Assembly (NCBI GenBank): GCA_041743125.1
Contig: JBGTNK010000195.1
Coordinates: forward strand, 1 to 64,000
DNA length: 64,000 nt
Source: Terrimonas_B sp041743125
GTDB taxonomy: Bacteria; Bacteroidota; Bacteroidia; Chitinophagales; Chitinophagaceae
Reading direction: 5' to 3'
The position numbers were made by a program, and so were the translations under genes. Below, in pieces: positions 43,806 through 52,429 of this stretch. How positions within the stretch are numbered: position 1 is the first letter of the stretch; each line of letters opens with the position of its first letter. Below the pieces are notes generated by a model. It worked only from the letters and a program-made list of their open reading frames with translations. It did no database searches and was not told the DNA's origin.

Positions 43806-44339
43806 ATGTCAATATTTCATTTTTAAAGAAAAAAATTGTGCCAGAAAGGTCCCCGGGAATTAGATTAGTTGTTTTGGGTATTATTACTTGTTGAAAATTA
43901 ATTAAATCCATTGAGAATAGGGGGATTATATTGACCTATATAAAAATATATTTTCGACTATTGCCAGGATCTTGGCAGTTTTATAATTTTCATTGAAATA
44001 GTAAATCCATTTTAGGTAATAAATAGGCCACATTTTCCCCGAATTATAATTGTTGTCTGACATGGGAATAATTGTGCTAAAATGCCTGGTCATTTATTTG
44101 GTATAGCTTTTTCCTGTCAGGAAAAAAATAGTATGGTCATATTCGTTTGTATTTCCAGCATAATTTTCTTTTTATCAAATCATAGTTAATGAATTTTTAG
44201 TTTCAGGCTCGATGAGGATGAGCTATGCTAATGAAAAAAGTCATATTTTTAATACCCCCTTGGAAACGTTACTGTTTAAATCCTTCCCGCCTGAAGGATA
44301 TCTGAATAATTTTTAATATTGAAGAAAATAGTAGATGCT
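43806..44339. other. Intergenic region before the DUF6089 gene
   Basis: About 530 bases of AT-rich sequence between divergent genes. I see no gene, RNA, hairpin or repeat that can be supported. Confidence 0.5.
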
Positions 44340-45134
44340 ATGAGAATTAGTGTGGTTGTTTTTCTATTTCTGGCTACCTCCTCTTATGGTCAGTGGCAGG
44401 TTGAAGTGCTGGCAGGAGTTTCTGGCTATAGAGGTGATCTTACGGAAAAACATTTCCTTCCCAGGACATTGCGCTTTACCCAGGGTATAAACCTGAAATA
44501 TAATTTTGATAACAATTTTGTAATCCGTAGTGGAATAAGCCTGGGGAAATTAGTAGGTGATGATAAGTACAACAAGCAAGCGGATATTCATTCACGCAAC
44601 CTGAATTTTCAAAGTAAAATATTGGAGGTGAGTGCTTGTATAGAATACAATTTGTTGGAGCCGGAAATCTTTTATTCTTATCCTTATATTTTTGGCGGCA
44701 TTGGTGTTTATCATTTCAATTCATATTCCTTTGACAATAATAATAATAAAACATTCCTGCGGCCCTTGAGCACGGAAGGTCAGGGTTTGGCAGAATATCC
44801 ACGAAAAAAACCATATTCAAATACTCAATTTTGCCTGCCATTTGGCGGGGGGTGGAAATATAATATTAATGATAAGGTTGAAATCGTTTATGAAATTGGG
44901 TACCGGTTTTTATTTACAGATTACCTTGATGACGTAAGCGGAACTTATATCGATCCCAATATACTTCTCGCCAATAAAGGTCCTAAAGCAGTTGAACTTG
45001 CCTATAGAGGCAAGCCACTTCCTAACGGGCATCCTTTCCGCCAGGGTGATGGTGATCAAAGAGGAAATACAAAAGTAAAAGACTGGTATTTTATCAACGG
45101 CATTAAGATATTGATTCATCTTGATAACCGGTAG
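44340..45134 (+). CDS. DUF6089-type outer-membrane beta-barrel protein (PorG-like)
   Basis: The start is ambiguous: ATG 44340 gives MRISVVVFLFLATSSYGQ, while TTG 44319 adds MKKIVDA and also makes a good signal. I use the ATG. The mature protein begins WQVEVLAGVSGYRGDLTEK and consists of beta-strands with aromatic girdles (FGGIGVYHFNSYSF, GYRFLFTDYLDDVSGTYIDP). This is the DUF6089 pattern shared with PorG, an outer-membrane part of the type IX secretion system; a dedicated T9SS role cannot be claimed without the other por genes nearby. Confidence 0.78.
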   Translation: MRISVVVFLFLATSSYGQWQVEVLAGVSGYRGDLTEKHFLPRTLRFTQGINLKYNFDNNFVIRSGISLGKLVGDDKYNKQADIHSRNLNFQSKILEVSACIEYNLLEPEIFYSYPYIFGGIGVYHFNSYSFDNNNNKTFLRPLSTEGQGLAEYPRKKPYSNTQFCLPFGGGWKYNINDKVEIVYEIGYRFLFTDYLDDVSGTYIDPNILLANKGPKAVELAYRGKPLPNGHPFRQGDGDQRGNTKVKDWYFINGIKILIHLDNR

Positions 45135-45236
45135 TTTAAGGAATTATTAGGAAAGAAGGTTAAGGAGATAATGCCCGGATAGCTGTCAAATTTTTTGTGA
45201 GATTTAAATATATCATTTTGAAAAATACTAGTGCAT

Positions 45237-45268
45237 TAAAAAGCCCGGTCAACAGACCGGACTTTTAT
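45237..45268. terminator. Bidirectional terminator between convergent genes
   Basis: AGCCCGGTC (45242-45250) pairs with GACCGGACT (45255-45263), allowing one G-U pair, over a 4-base loop, with A/T runs on both sides. It can end both the DUF6089 gene (+) and the lytic transglycosylase gene (-). Confidence 0.8.
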
Positions 45269-45307
45269 TGGTTACACTGGACGATGATTAAATAATTTTG
45301 ATCTGGT

Positions 45308-46234
45308 TTACTGGTCTTCCTCATTTAATTTAGCTTCCCCCGTCTTCGCTATGGTGATCAGATTATCGTAAGGCTTGCTTTCTTTCTCAGTATTATTTGA
45401 ATTTCCTTCCGCTTGTTTTTCCTTAAGAAGTCGGTTATGTTTTTCAGCAAAAGCCAGCATGGTCTTCCTATGTAAATGCACTTCCTGTTTGGTGAGAGTG
45501 GTCACACCTCCCTGCCCTTCATAATAAACATGTGTACTTATGAATTTCTTCACATGATCCCTTGTTTCGGCAGGCAAATAATTCTGAAGTTTCCAGAAAT
45601 TTCGGCTACCTGATTTTTTAATAGCGCCGTAAACTGGACCTGGTCCGCTATTGTATGCTGCAATCGTTAAGAGCCAATCGTCAAAAAGCCTGTATAGGTC
45701 CCGTAAATATTTGGCAGCGGCTACCGTGCTTTTATAAAAATGTGTTCTTTCATCATACCTGGCTGTCACTTTCAATGATAAAAACCTGGCCGTCGCTGGC
45801 ATAAACTGCCATGGACCTACAGCTCCAACTTTTGACCTGGCTTGTGGATTTAATTCCGATTCCACAATTGCCAGATTTCTTAATTCCAATGGTAGCTTAT
45901 ACCTATGGAAAACTGAATCCATGATCCTGAAATAATTTGGATTTTTTTCTTTGATGCTTTTGAGCGTTTCCCTGTTACTTGCCAGGTAGTTGTTGGCAAA
46001 CTTCATGGCTTCATTCCGCAATGTGATCTTGGGTGCATCGGCTGCTCCTGATTCACTCAGGCCGTTAAATAGTAACAGATCTTCATCAAAGTATACCCAT
46101 TGAATGGAAGGATCATTTATTACTTGTGAAGTAATAATAGAAGTTTGTTGTGTACCGGTTGCATGGACAGCAGCCAGTAAAATCATCAACACGTTAACAA
46201 AAAGACCTGAACGGACTAGTTTTCTTTTCAACAT
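45308..46234 (-). CDS. Exported lytic transglycosylase (SLT/MltD-like)
   Basis: The 308-residue protein has a signal region at the N-terminus (LFVNVLMILLAAVHATG). The SLT domain spans about 100-240: catalytic Glu in LAIVESELNPQARSKVGAVG, then PWQFMPATARFLSL and TIAAYNSGPGPVYGAI. It cleaves peptidoglycan glycan strands with formation of 1,6-anhydro-muramic ends, in the periplasm. The LysM repeats typical of MltD are absent; the tail is a Lys/Glu-rich low-complexity stretch. Confidence 0.9.
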   Translation of the reverse strand: MLKRKLVRSGLFVNVLMILLAAVHATGTQQTSIITSQVINDPSIQWVYFDEDLLLFNGLSESGAADAPKITLRNEAMKFANNYLASNRETLKSIKEKNPNYFRIMDSVFHRYKLPLELRNLAIVESELNPQARSKVGAVGPWQFMPATARFLSLKVTARYDERTHFYKSTVAAAKYLRDLYRLFDDWLLTIAAYNSGPGPVYGAIKKSGSRNFWKLQNYLPAETRDHVKKFISTHVYYEGQGGVTTLTKQEVHLHRKTMLAFAEKHNRLLKEKQAEGNSNNTEKESKPYDNLITIAKTGEAKLNEEDQ

Positions 46235-47130
46235 CGTTTATACTTTTAGAATAAAACAATGCCGACCCTTAAGGTTTGGATTAAATGTCTATCACAGGAG
46301 ATTGAAAAAATTTTCTCTATAGAATATTGGAAAACTTGTACGTTGTTGTTACAGGGGGTACGGTTATTATGGTTTTTTCATTTTGACCTGTAATGGTGTA
46401 CTATTGTTTATTGTCGTTTCAACTGAAGCAAACCTACTCAGCAAAATTCAATCGACCTAGTGATTTTATCCAGGGAATTTTACTATAGCTATGTATGCCA
46501 GTGGCAATCATCGTGATGGAGTTAAAAATAGTTTACTGAAAATAAGTCATGCTTATCTGGCAGGCGCTCGTACAACTACTTAATAATTTTTTTATTTTAT
46601 TTCATCTCCTTACCGTTTAGTTAGTTAAGAGAAAGCTTTTTGTCTTCAATAAAATTTCCAATAAATTCTAGATTAAAACTTTTTACAAACAAAGTAACTT
46701 CTATTGGTAAAAAATGGGTGATAAATAGATGCTAAATATGAAAGAAAAAAAATCTTTTGCTCTTTGATCGTGCGTATTATTTTTTTTGACTTCGGGATTT
46801 TCTATGAATACTTTAGTAAAAACTATATTCTAATCATCATATCAACAAAATATATTGCAGAAAATTTCCACTTGGTAAATCTTCTAAATTTAAAATCGAA
46901 GTCCCGGTTCTTATCTGATTCTTTGAAGGATATATGAATACAAATATTCTATCAATGTACTTGATAATGCTGCAACAAATCGAATATTTGGTTTGATGGA
47001 TATGAAAACTAATTATAGGTGCCGGGGTTGCTTATAAATGAGTGGACCTGTATTTACCCGGATTGTTTTTATTTTCTAAATATGGAAGTGATATTCTTTT
47101 ACGTTCTAACTTCAACATTAAATAATTTTT
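46235..47130. other. Long non-coding stretch before the gamma-glutamyltransferase gene
   Basis: About 900 bases without a supported gene, the longest such stretch in the window. It is AT-rich, with several short frames, none with a family resemblance or a signal peptide. No tRNA, terminator hairpin or direct repeat was recognised. It may hold long leaders or an uncharacterised small RNA, or be decayed sequence. Confidence 0.45.
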
Positions 47131-48978
47131 ATGAGATGGATTACATATTTATTTCTTGTGGTCACTGTTGGCCTGAATAACATTGGGGCCCAGCAAACGC
47201 AAAAGCCTCCACTACATGGAAAAAATTGGATGGCAATTACCGGTAAACCTCTTGCTGCGGAAGCCGGGGCAATGATTTTTAGAAAAGGAGGCAATGCTGT
47301 AGATGCAGCTTGTGCCATGCTGGCCGCAACCTGCACCATGTGGGATGTTTTGAGTTGGGGTGGCGAAACCCAGGCCCTGATCTATAATCCTAAAACAAAG
47401 AAAGTGATTGCAATAAACGGTTTGGGTATTGCTCCCACCGGAGCTACGGTGGAATTCTTTAAAAAGAAAGGGTATAATTTTCCGCCTGAACATGGCCCTC
47501 TTGCAGCAGTTACTCCGGGTACCCCGGGTGGTCTATGTTATATGCTTGCTGAATACGGAACCATGAGCCTTAAAGAAATTCTTGCACCATCCCTTCAACT
47601 CGCGGAAGGGTATCCCATAGATGCACAAACAGCTAATAGCATGGAAAGAGAAAAAAAAATGATCAGTGAATGGCCGTATTCGGCCGCTGTGTTTTTACCA
47701 CATAGGGGTAAAAACAGAGAAGCTCCTGAGGCAGGTGAGATTTTTTCACAACCTGATTTGTTCAAAACACTTACTAAAATGGTGGAAGCAGAACAAGAAG
47801 CTATTAGAAACAGGAAGAACAGGAAAGATGCAATTATGGCCGCATATAACCGCTTTTATATAGGAGATATTGCGCAGGAATTTGTGCGGGGAAGTAAAGA
47901 GCAAGGCGGACTTATTACTATGGATGACCTGGCAAAATGGAAGCCCATAGAGGAAGAGCCGATGCATGTAAATTATAAAGGAATTGAGGTATACAAGTTA
48001 CAGCAATGGACTCAGGGTCCCGTGATGTTACAATCACTGAATATATTAGAAAACTTCGATCTTAAAAGTATGGGATATAATAGTACCCGATATATTCATA
48101 CACTTTATCAAACAATGAATCTTGCTTTTGCCGACCGGGATTTTTATTATGGCGATCCTTATTATCCTCCCAAAGAACCGATGCAGGGTTTATTATCTAA
48201 AGATTATGCAAAGGAAAGAGCAAAGCTTATAACGGATGGGAGGAATAATGATAAAGCTGCTCCCGGGGATCCCTATCCATTCGAAAATAAAATAAATCCA
48301 TACAGGGAAAATCTGAAGCAGTATCAATTGATGTCTGGGATTAATGAGGAAAGAGATGATAAATATGTGGAAAGGCTTTGGCGTGGAACTACCTCAGTTG
48401 AGGCTGCTGATAAAGAAGGGTGGGTGGTATCTATCACACCCAGCGGCGGATGGATTCCCGCCTGTATTGCGGGCCACACGGGGGTTGGAATGAGCCAGCG
48501 AATGCAGAGTTTTGTTCTCGATTCATCTACAAATCCTTTCAACGTTGTTGAACCAGGTAAACGGCCCAGGGTCACATTGACCCCGGCTCTGGCGCTAAAA
48601 GATGGACGCCCTTATTTATCCTTTGCAGTTCAGGGAGGCGATACACAAGATCAAAACCTGTTGCAATTCTTTTTGAATATGGTGGAATTCGGAATGACTG
48701 TTCAGGAAGCTACAGAAGCCTCAAATATCAATAGCAATCAACTCTGGCTTTCCCTTGGTGGCGTTCAAACCAGTGACCGAAAGCCGAAGCCAGGTTTTAT
48801 TACCCTGAATTCAAGTACACCAGCATGGATCAGGAAAGAATTGAAAGAAAAAGGATATACAATCAGTTATGAGGACAGAACATCGGGCCCTATTAATGCC
48901 ATCTATTTTGATTGGAAGCACGGAACACTTTGGGGAGGCAGCAGTAATCATGGAGAAGACTATGGTATAGGATGGTAA
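47131..48978 (+). CDS. Gamma-glutamyltransferase family protein
   Basis: The 615-residue protein has a signal peptide (YLFLVVTVGLNNIGAQ). The large-subunit region shows GGNAVDAACAMLAA and AAVTPGTPGGLCYMLAEYG. The autocleavage/nucleophile site is Thr420 in RLWRGTTSVEAADKEGWVV, where the common family form is G-T-T-H. The following small subunit has PRVTLTPALALKDGRPYLSFAVQGGD. Such Ntn-hydrolases process glutathione or gamma-glutamyl compounds in the periplasm after self-cleavage. The Ser in place of His after the Thr pair makes exact substrate use uncertain. Confidence 0.9.
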   Translation: MRWITYLFLVVTVGLNNIGAQQTQKPPLHGKNWMAITGKPLAAEAGAMIFRKGGNAVDAACAMLAATCTMWDVLSWGGETQALIYNPKTKKVIAINGLGIAPTGATVEFFKKKGYNFPPEHGPLAAVTPGTPGGLCYMLAEYGTMSLKEILAPSLQLAEGYPIDAQTANSMEREKKMISEWPYSAAVFLPHRGKNREAPEAGEIFSQPDLFKTLTKMVEAEQEAIRNRKNRKDAIMAAYNRFYIGDIAQEFVRGSKEQGGLITMDDLAKWKPIEEEPMHVNYKGIEVYKLQQWTQGPVMLQSLNILENFDLKSMGYNSTRYIHTLYQTMNLAFADRDFYYGDPYYPPKEPMQGLLSKDYAKERAKLITDGRNNDKAAPGDPYPFENKINPYRENLKQYQLMSGINEERDDKYVERLWRGTTSVEAADKEGWVVSITPSGGWIPACIAGHTGVGMSQRMQSFVLDSSTNPFNVVEPGKRPRVTLTPALALKDGRPYLSFAVQGGDTQDQNLLQFFLNMVEFGMTVQEATEASNINSNQLWLSLGGVQTSDRKPKPGFITLNSSTPAWIRKELKEKGYTISYEDRTSGPINAIYFDWKHGTLWGGSSNHGEDYGIGW

Positions 48979-49046
48979 AATACCCGGGCACAAAGAATTT
49001 ATAAGATCCTAACTCTTGTGTCCCTCCTATATACCTTTTTATTTCC

Positions 49047-49178
49047 TTAAAGTAGTATGTACATACTAAAAATGCCGAACAAAACAAAAAACAGCATTAA
49101 TAAAAAGGAAATTGCTTTTGGAAATTCATCTGATTTTACGTCGGTTACGGCGCGGATAATATTGTAAATAGGTTTCAT
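49047..49178 (-). CDS. Possible 43-residue single-span membrane protein
   Basis: A complete ATG-to-TAA frame encodes MKPIYNIIRAVTDVKSDEFP followed by a continuous hydrophobic helix (AISFLLMLFFVLFGIFSMYI) and ends. The split into a charged amphipathic N-terminus and one membrane span is protein-like and unlike random AT-rich sequence. It lies downstream of ahcY on the same strand, beyond the ahcY terminator. No family is known to me. Confidence 0.45.
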   Translation of the reverse strand: MKPIYNIIRAVTDVKSDEFPKAISFLLMLFFVLFGIFSMYILL

Positions 49179-49327
49179 AAAAAGAATATTGGCAAATAAT
49201 GAACCAATTAACGGAAGATTACCAGGTAATATTGTGATTTACAAAATATCGGGTAAAGAAAAGGTTGACATATATCTTTTCCTTCTGTGTATAGAGGATT
49301 TCTGTTTAAATGAAAGATTTAATCAAA

Positions 49328-49364
49328 TAAAAATCCCCTACCAAATCAAAAAATAGTAGGGGAA
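49328..49364 (-). terminator. Terminator after ahcY
   Basis: TCCCCTAC (49334-49341) pairs perfectly with GTAGGGGA (49356-49363) over a 14-base loop; on the minus strand T-rich sequence follows. Confidence 0.75.
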
Positions 49365-49386
49365 ATATTTACTCAAAAGCAATTAA

Positions 49387-50712
49387 TCAATAGCGATACA
49401 TTTCAGGTTTGAATGGACCTTCCTTGTTGATACCCAGGTAATCTGACTGAGCGGTGGTCAACTCATCCAGTACCACACCAATTTTGGAAAGGTGCAATCG
49501 GGCTACTTTTTCATCAAGCACCTTTGGAAGCACATATACTTTGTTCTCATAACTCTTATGATTAGTCCATAATTCTATTTGAGCAAGGGTTTGATTTGAG
49601 AAAGAATTACTCATAACAAAAGAGGGGTGACCCGTGGCACATCCCAGGTTTACCAACCGGCCCTCTGCCAGAATGATGATATCCTTACCATCTACATTAT
49701 ATATATCTACCTGCGGTTTAATGGTGTCTTTAGTATCGCCATAATTTGTATTAAGCCAGGCTATGTCAATTTCAATATCAAAGTGCCCGATATTACAAAC
49801 AATCACTTTATCCTTCATCAGTTTGAAATGGGCACCGGTAATCAGATCCCGGCAACCAGAAGCAGTAACAACAATGTCCGCCTCTTTAACTGCATCAATC
49901 ATTTTCTTTACTTCAAAGCCATCCATCGCGGCTTGTAAAGCACAAATTGGATCAATTTCAGTAACAATAACGCGGCAGCCGGCGCCTGCAAGTGAAGCGG
50001 CCGACCCTTTACCTACATCCCCGTATCCGCCAACAACGGCAATCTTGCCGGCAAGCATTACGTCCGTTGCACGCCGGATGGCGTCAACCAGGGATTCTTT
50101 ACATCCATATTTATTATCAAATTTAGACTTAGTCACAGAGTCATTTACGTTAATGGCTGGCATAGGTAAGGTACCTTTTGCCACTCTTTCATAAAGCCGG
50201 TGCACGCCGGTAGTAGTTTCTTCAGAAATACCTTTTACATGCTGTACTAATTCAGGATAAGTATCCAACACCATATTGGTAAGGTCACCACCGTCGTCCA
50301 GTATCATATTGAGAGGTTTATCGTTTCCGCCAAAAAACAAAGTTTGTTCAATGCACCAATCTGCCTCTTCCTGCGATTGTCCTTTCCAAGCAAAAACACC
50401 AATTCCTGCCGCCGCAATAGCAGCTGCCGCATGATCCTGGGTAGAAAATATATTACAGGAACTCCATTTCACTTCTGCGCCAAGAGCCACCAGGGTTTCG
50501 ATTAAAACTGCAGTTTGAATGGTCATATGAAGACAACCTGCTACCCTGGCACCTTTTAATGGTTGAGAAGGTCCGTATTCAGCACGGATTGACATTAGCC
50601 CCGGCATTTCGCTTTCAGCCAGTCGTATTTCTTTGCGGCCCCAATCAGATAATGAAATATCAGCCACTTTATAAGGCAATGAAAAATCAATCGATTTAGT
50701 TACTGTAGACAT
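49387..50712 (-). CDS. ahcY: Adenosylhomocysteinase
   Basis: The 441-residue protein is a typical S-adenosyl-L-homocysteine hydrolase: SLSDWGRKEIRLAESEMPGL at the start, the substrate region CNIFSTQDHAAAAI, the NAD-binding GGYGDVGKGSA near 235, VCNIGHFDIEID and the C-terminal KPEMYRY that contacts NAD of the neighbouring subunit. It splits S-adenosylhomocysteine into adenosine and homocysteine, clearing the product of methyltransferases. It is preceded by a clear promoter and followed by a terminator, so it is a single-gene unit. Confidence 0.97.
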   Translation of the reverse strand: MSTVTKSIDFSLPYKVADISLSDWGRKEIRLAESEMPGLMSIRAEYGPSQPLKGARVAGCLHMTIQTAVLIETLVALGAEVKWSSCNIFSTQDHAAAAIAAAGIGVFAWKGQSQEEADWCIEQTLFFGGNDKPLNMILDDGGDLTNMVLDTYPELVQHVKGISEETTTGVHRLYERVAKGTLPMPAINVNDSVTKSKFDNKYGCKESLVDAIRRATDVMLAGKIAVVGGYGDVGKGSAASLAGAGCRVIVTEIDPICALQAAMDGFEVKKMIDAVKEADIVVTASGCRDLITGAHFKLMKDKVIVCNIGHFDIEIDIAWLNTNYGDTKDTIKPQVDIYNVDGKDIIILAEGRLVNLGCATGHPSFVMSNSFSNQTLAQIELWTNHKSYENKVYVLPKVLDEKVARLHLSKIGVVLDELTTAQSDYLGINKEGPFKPEMYRY

Positions 50713-50737
50713 TTTATAAGAGTATTTATTTTGGCGG

Positions 50738-50768
50738 CAAAGGTAAGGTTAATGGCCAAGAGCGCCAA
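50738..50768 (-). promoter_or_regulatory. Promoter (TTG-N20-TACCTTTG) of ahcY
   Basis: On the minus strand the -33 TTG (50766-50768) and the -7 TACCTTTG (50738-50745) are 20 bases apart, followed by GCCGCC. It fits the Bacteroidota housekeeping consensus and predicts a leader of about 20 bases. Confidence 0.65.
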
Positions 50769-50861
50769 TAAACAACGCGGTTGATTTGTAACTTTTGAGC
50801 CCTTTCAAAATAATTAGAATCCGGATAATTAAAGGTAATTTTAATACTATAAAATAGCAAT

Positions 50862-51161
50862 ATGTACAGTTACGAAACAGTGTCAGGAGCAGTTAACGGA
50901 CTCAAAACGAGGGGCTACAATATGGACTTTAACCTTGATGAAAATTGTATAGTTTGCCATGAGGATAAATTCAATCCTGAGGATTTTGAAATTACAGAAG
51001 TTCACCGGTTTGAAGGCAATAGCGACCCGGCAGATGAAGCTGTTGTTTATGCCATAGAAAGCAATCAGGGGCATAAGGGTGTTTTAGTCAATGGATATGG
51101 ACCCACTTCCGAAACGATGAGTGCAGAGATGGTAAAAAAACTACATATCCATACTAATTGA
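50862..51161 (+). CDS. Small conserved Bacteroidota protein (often labelled PRPP synthetase)
   Basis: The 99-residue protein (MYSYETVSGAVNGLKTRGYN, then FNPEDFEITEVHRFEGNSDP) belongs to a small conserved family of this phylum. It is commonly given the name phosphoribosylpyrophosphate synthetase, although it is far too short and lacks the PRPP-binding motif of that enzyme. Its true function is unknown. It has two cysteines in ENCIVCHE (C-x-x-C), a possible metal site. The next gene starts 4 bases after its stop, so the two form an operon. Confidence 0.78.
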   Translation: MYSYETVSGAVNGLKTRGYNMDFNLDENCIVCHEDKFNPEDFEITEVHRFEGNSDPADEAVVYAIESNQGHKGVLVNGYGPTSETMSAEMVKKLHIHTN

Positions 51162-51164
51162 CCG

Positions 51165-51614
51165 ATGCGGCTATTCTGCAAACGATATCTTTTTATTTTG
51201 TTTCTTTTCTCTTTTCCTCATTTTTTGCAAGCACAAAAAAGCGTACCGCTCCAACTGGCCTGTCCTTTAAATAACGCTATCGAACATGCTCCTGAAAGGC
51301 CATCCTTTAATCAAGGGCACGCTGAATTAAAGATTATATTATCAAGTTCCACAGACTCACTTGTGAAAGCCTCTGCAGATGTGGTAATAAGCATTGTGCA
51401 GCGGGATGAGGATGGTAACTGGGAAATTGTTTTTAACCACAAAAATTACTGGTTTTGGTTGTCCGGGTTAACCAGCACAAAAGTTAAAAAGGATCAGCGT
51501 CTAAAGACAGGTGAAACGCTGGGGCATTTAATTACGGGTAAAAAAATTGAACTATTACTTTACGATTTTGAAACACCGGTGGATCCAAAAAAATTTATGA
51601 ATTGTGGTAAATGA
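51165..51614 (+). CDS. Exported protein with a degenerate M23 (LytM-like) domain
   Basis: A signal peptide (RYLFILFLFSFPHFLQAQ) precedes about 125 residues with the layout of an M23 peptidase beta-sheet core: SADVVISIVQRDEDGNWEIV, a short hairpin, then VKKDQRLKTGETLGHLITGK, which matches the V-x-x-G-Q-x-V-x-x-G-x-x-I-G stretch. The catalytic H-x-G...H-x-H histidines are missing (the strand that normally has H-x-H reads NHKNYWFWL), so it is unlikely to be an active peptidoglycan hydrolase. It may be a regulator or binding protein. It lies in an operon with the gene before it. Confidence 0.65.
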   Translation: MRLFCKRYLFILFLFSFPHFLQAQKSVPLQLACPLNNAIEHAPERPSFNQGHAELKIILSSSTDSLVKASADVVISIVQRDEDGNWEIVFNHKNYWFWLSGLTSTKVKKDQRLKTGETLGHLITGKKIELLLYDFETPVDPKKFMNCGK

Positions 51615-51663
51615 AGGAGCGAAAGCATAATACCAACAACCGGGTTATTAATCATCTAAGATT

Positions 51664-52152
51664 TTACAACTTCTTTTCCATTAAAAAGTCGTTCATGAAA
51701 AAACCATTTCCTATATCAATGTCTTCTTCTCTTATGACTTCAAAACCTAATTTTTCATAAAAGAGTTTTGCATTGTTATTCCGGTTTACATTCAATTGAA
51801 GGGAGGTGGCCCCATGGGCCTTCATTTCAATTATCAGTTGATCAATAATGGATCGACCGGTTCCCTTGCCTTGCACTGACGGGATGACATATATTTTATG
51901 CAGTTTGTATAGCCCGGAGCCAATAAGTTGGTAAGATGCAAATCCAACAGGTTGTTTCCCTTCATACGCCAAAATAAAAGTTATATCATCTTCTATTTGT
52001 TTTTGTAAAATATCCTCGCTATAAAATAGCCTGAGCATATACTCTATTTGTTCAGGCAATAAAATTTTTTGGTAAGTAACAGGCCATATTTTTAAGGCCA
52101 TATCCCGGATCAATGTAACGTCTCCAGGGCCAGCCTTTTGAATCATCACCAT
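51664..52152 (-). CDS. GNAT-family N-acetyltransferase
   Basis: A 162-residue single GNAT domain. The acetyl-CoA loop is in LHKIYVIPSVQGKGTGRSII (Q-x-x-G-x-G), followed by LQLNVNRNNNAKLFYEKLGF, the usual N-x-x-A-x-x-F/Y-Y-E-K-x-GF end. Transfer of an acetyl group to a small molecule or protein amine is expected; the substrate is unknown. It stands alone between convergent and same-strand neighbours. Confidence 0.87.
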   Translation of the reverse strand: MVMIQKAGPGDVTLIRDMALKIWPVTYQKILLPEQIEYMLRLFYSEDILQKQIEDDITFILAYEGKQPVGFASYQLIGSGLYKLHKIYVIPSVQGKGTGRSIIDQLIIEMKAHGATSLQLNVNRNNNAKLFYEKLGFEVIREEDIDIGNGFFMNDFLMEKKL

Positions 52153-52319
52153 TTCAATTGGGTTTAATTTTTTCCTGGTCTATTAAAAGTATTTCATGAT
52201 GCAATTAATTTCAAATGGAAGTTATAGAATTTACGGGTTGATAATTCACTTGCAACGGCAGTAATATTTTACCTGATGTACTTAAAGCATATAGATTTAA
52301 AACTGTATGAATAACTATA

Positions 52320-52354
52320 CAAAAAAAGCACTTCGGTATGAAGTGCTTATTTTT
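52320..52354. terminator. Bidirectional terminator downstream of icd
   Basis: AAGCACTTC (52326-52334) pairs perfectly with GAAGTGCTT (52340-52348) over a 5-base loop, with A and T runs on the two sides. It ends icd transcription on the minus strand. Confidence 0.85.
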
Positions 52355-52429
52355 ATTCTTTTAAAATTTTAAAGGGAGCTAACCTAAATGTAGCCAATAA
52401 AAAAGCTTAGGTCTACGTCTATACCTCCT

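Larger units (their letters stand above)
48979..49386. other. Intergenic region between gamma-glutamyltransferase and ahcY genes
   Basis: It contains a possible 43-codon membrane-protein gene on the minus strand (49047-49178, separate entry) and the ahcY terminator (49331-49363). Nothing else is recognised. Confidence 0.5.

Noticed and set aside
46497..46583. Short frame beginning MYASGNHRDGV in the long empty stretch
   Set aside because: A vague likeness to transposase or CHAT-type phrases could not be supported over its roughly 30 codons.
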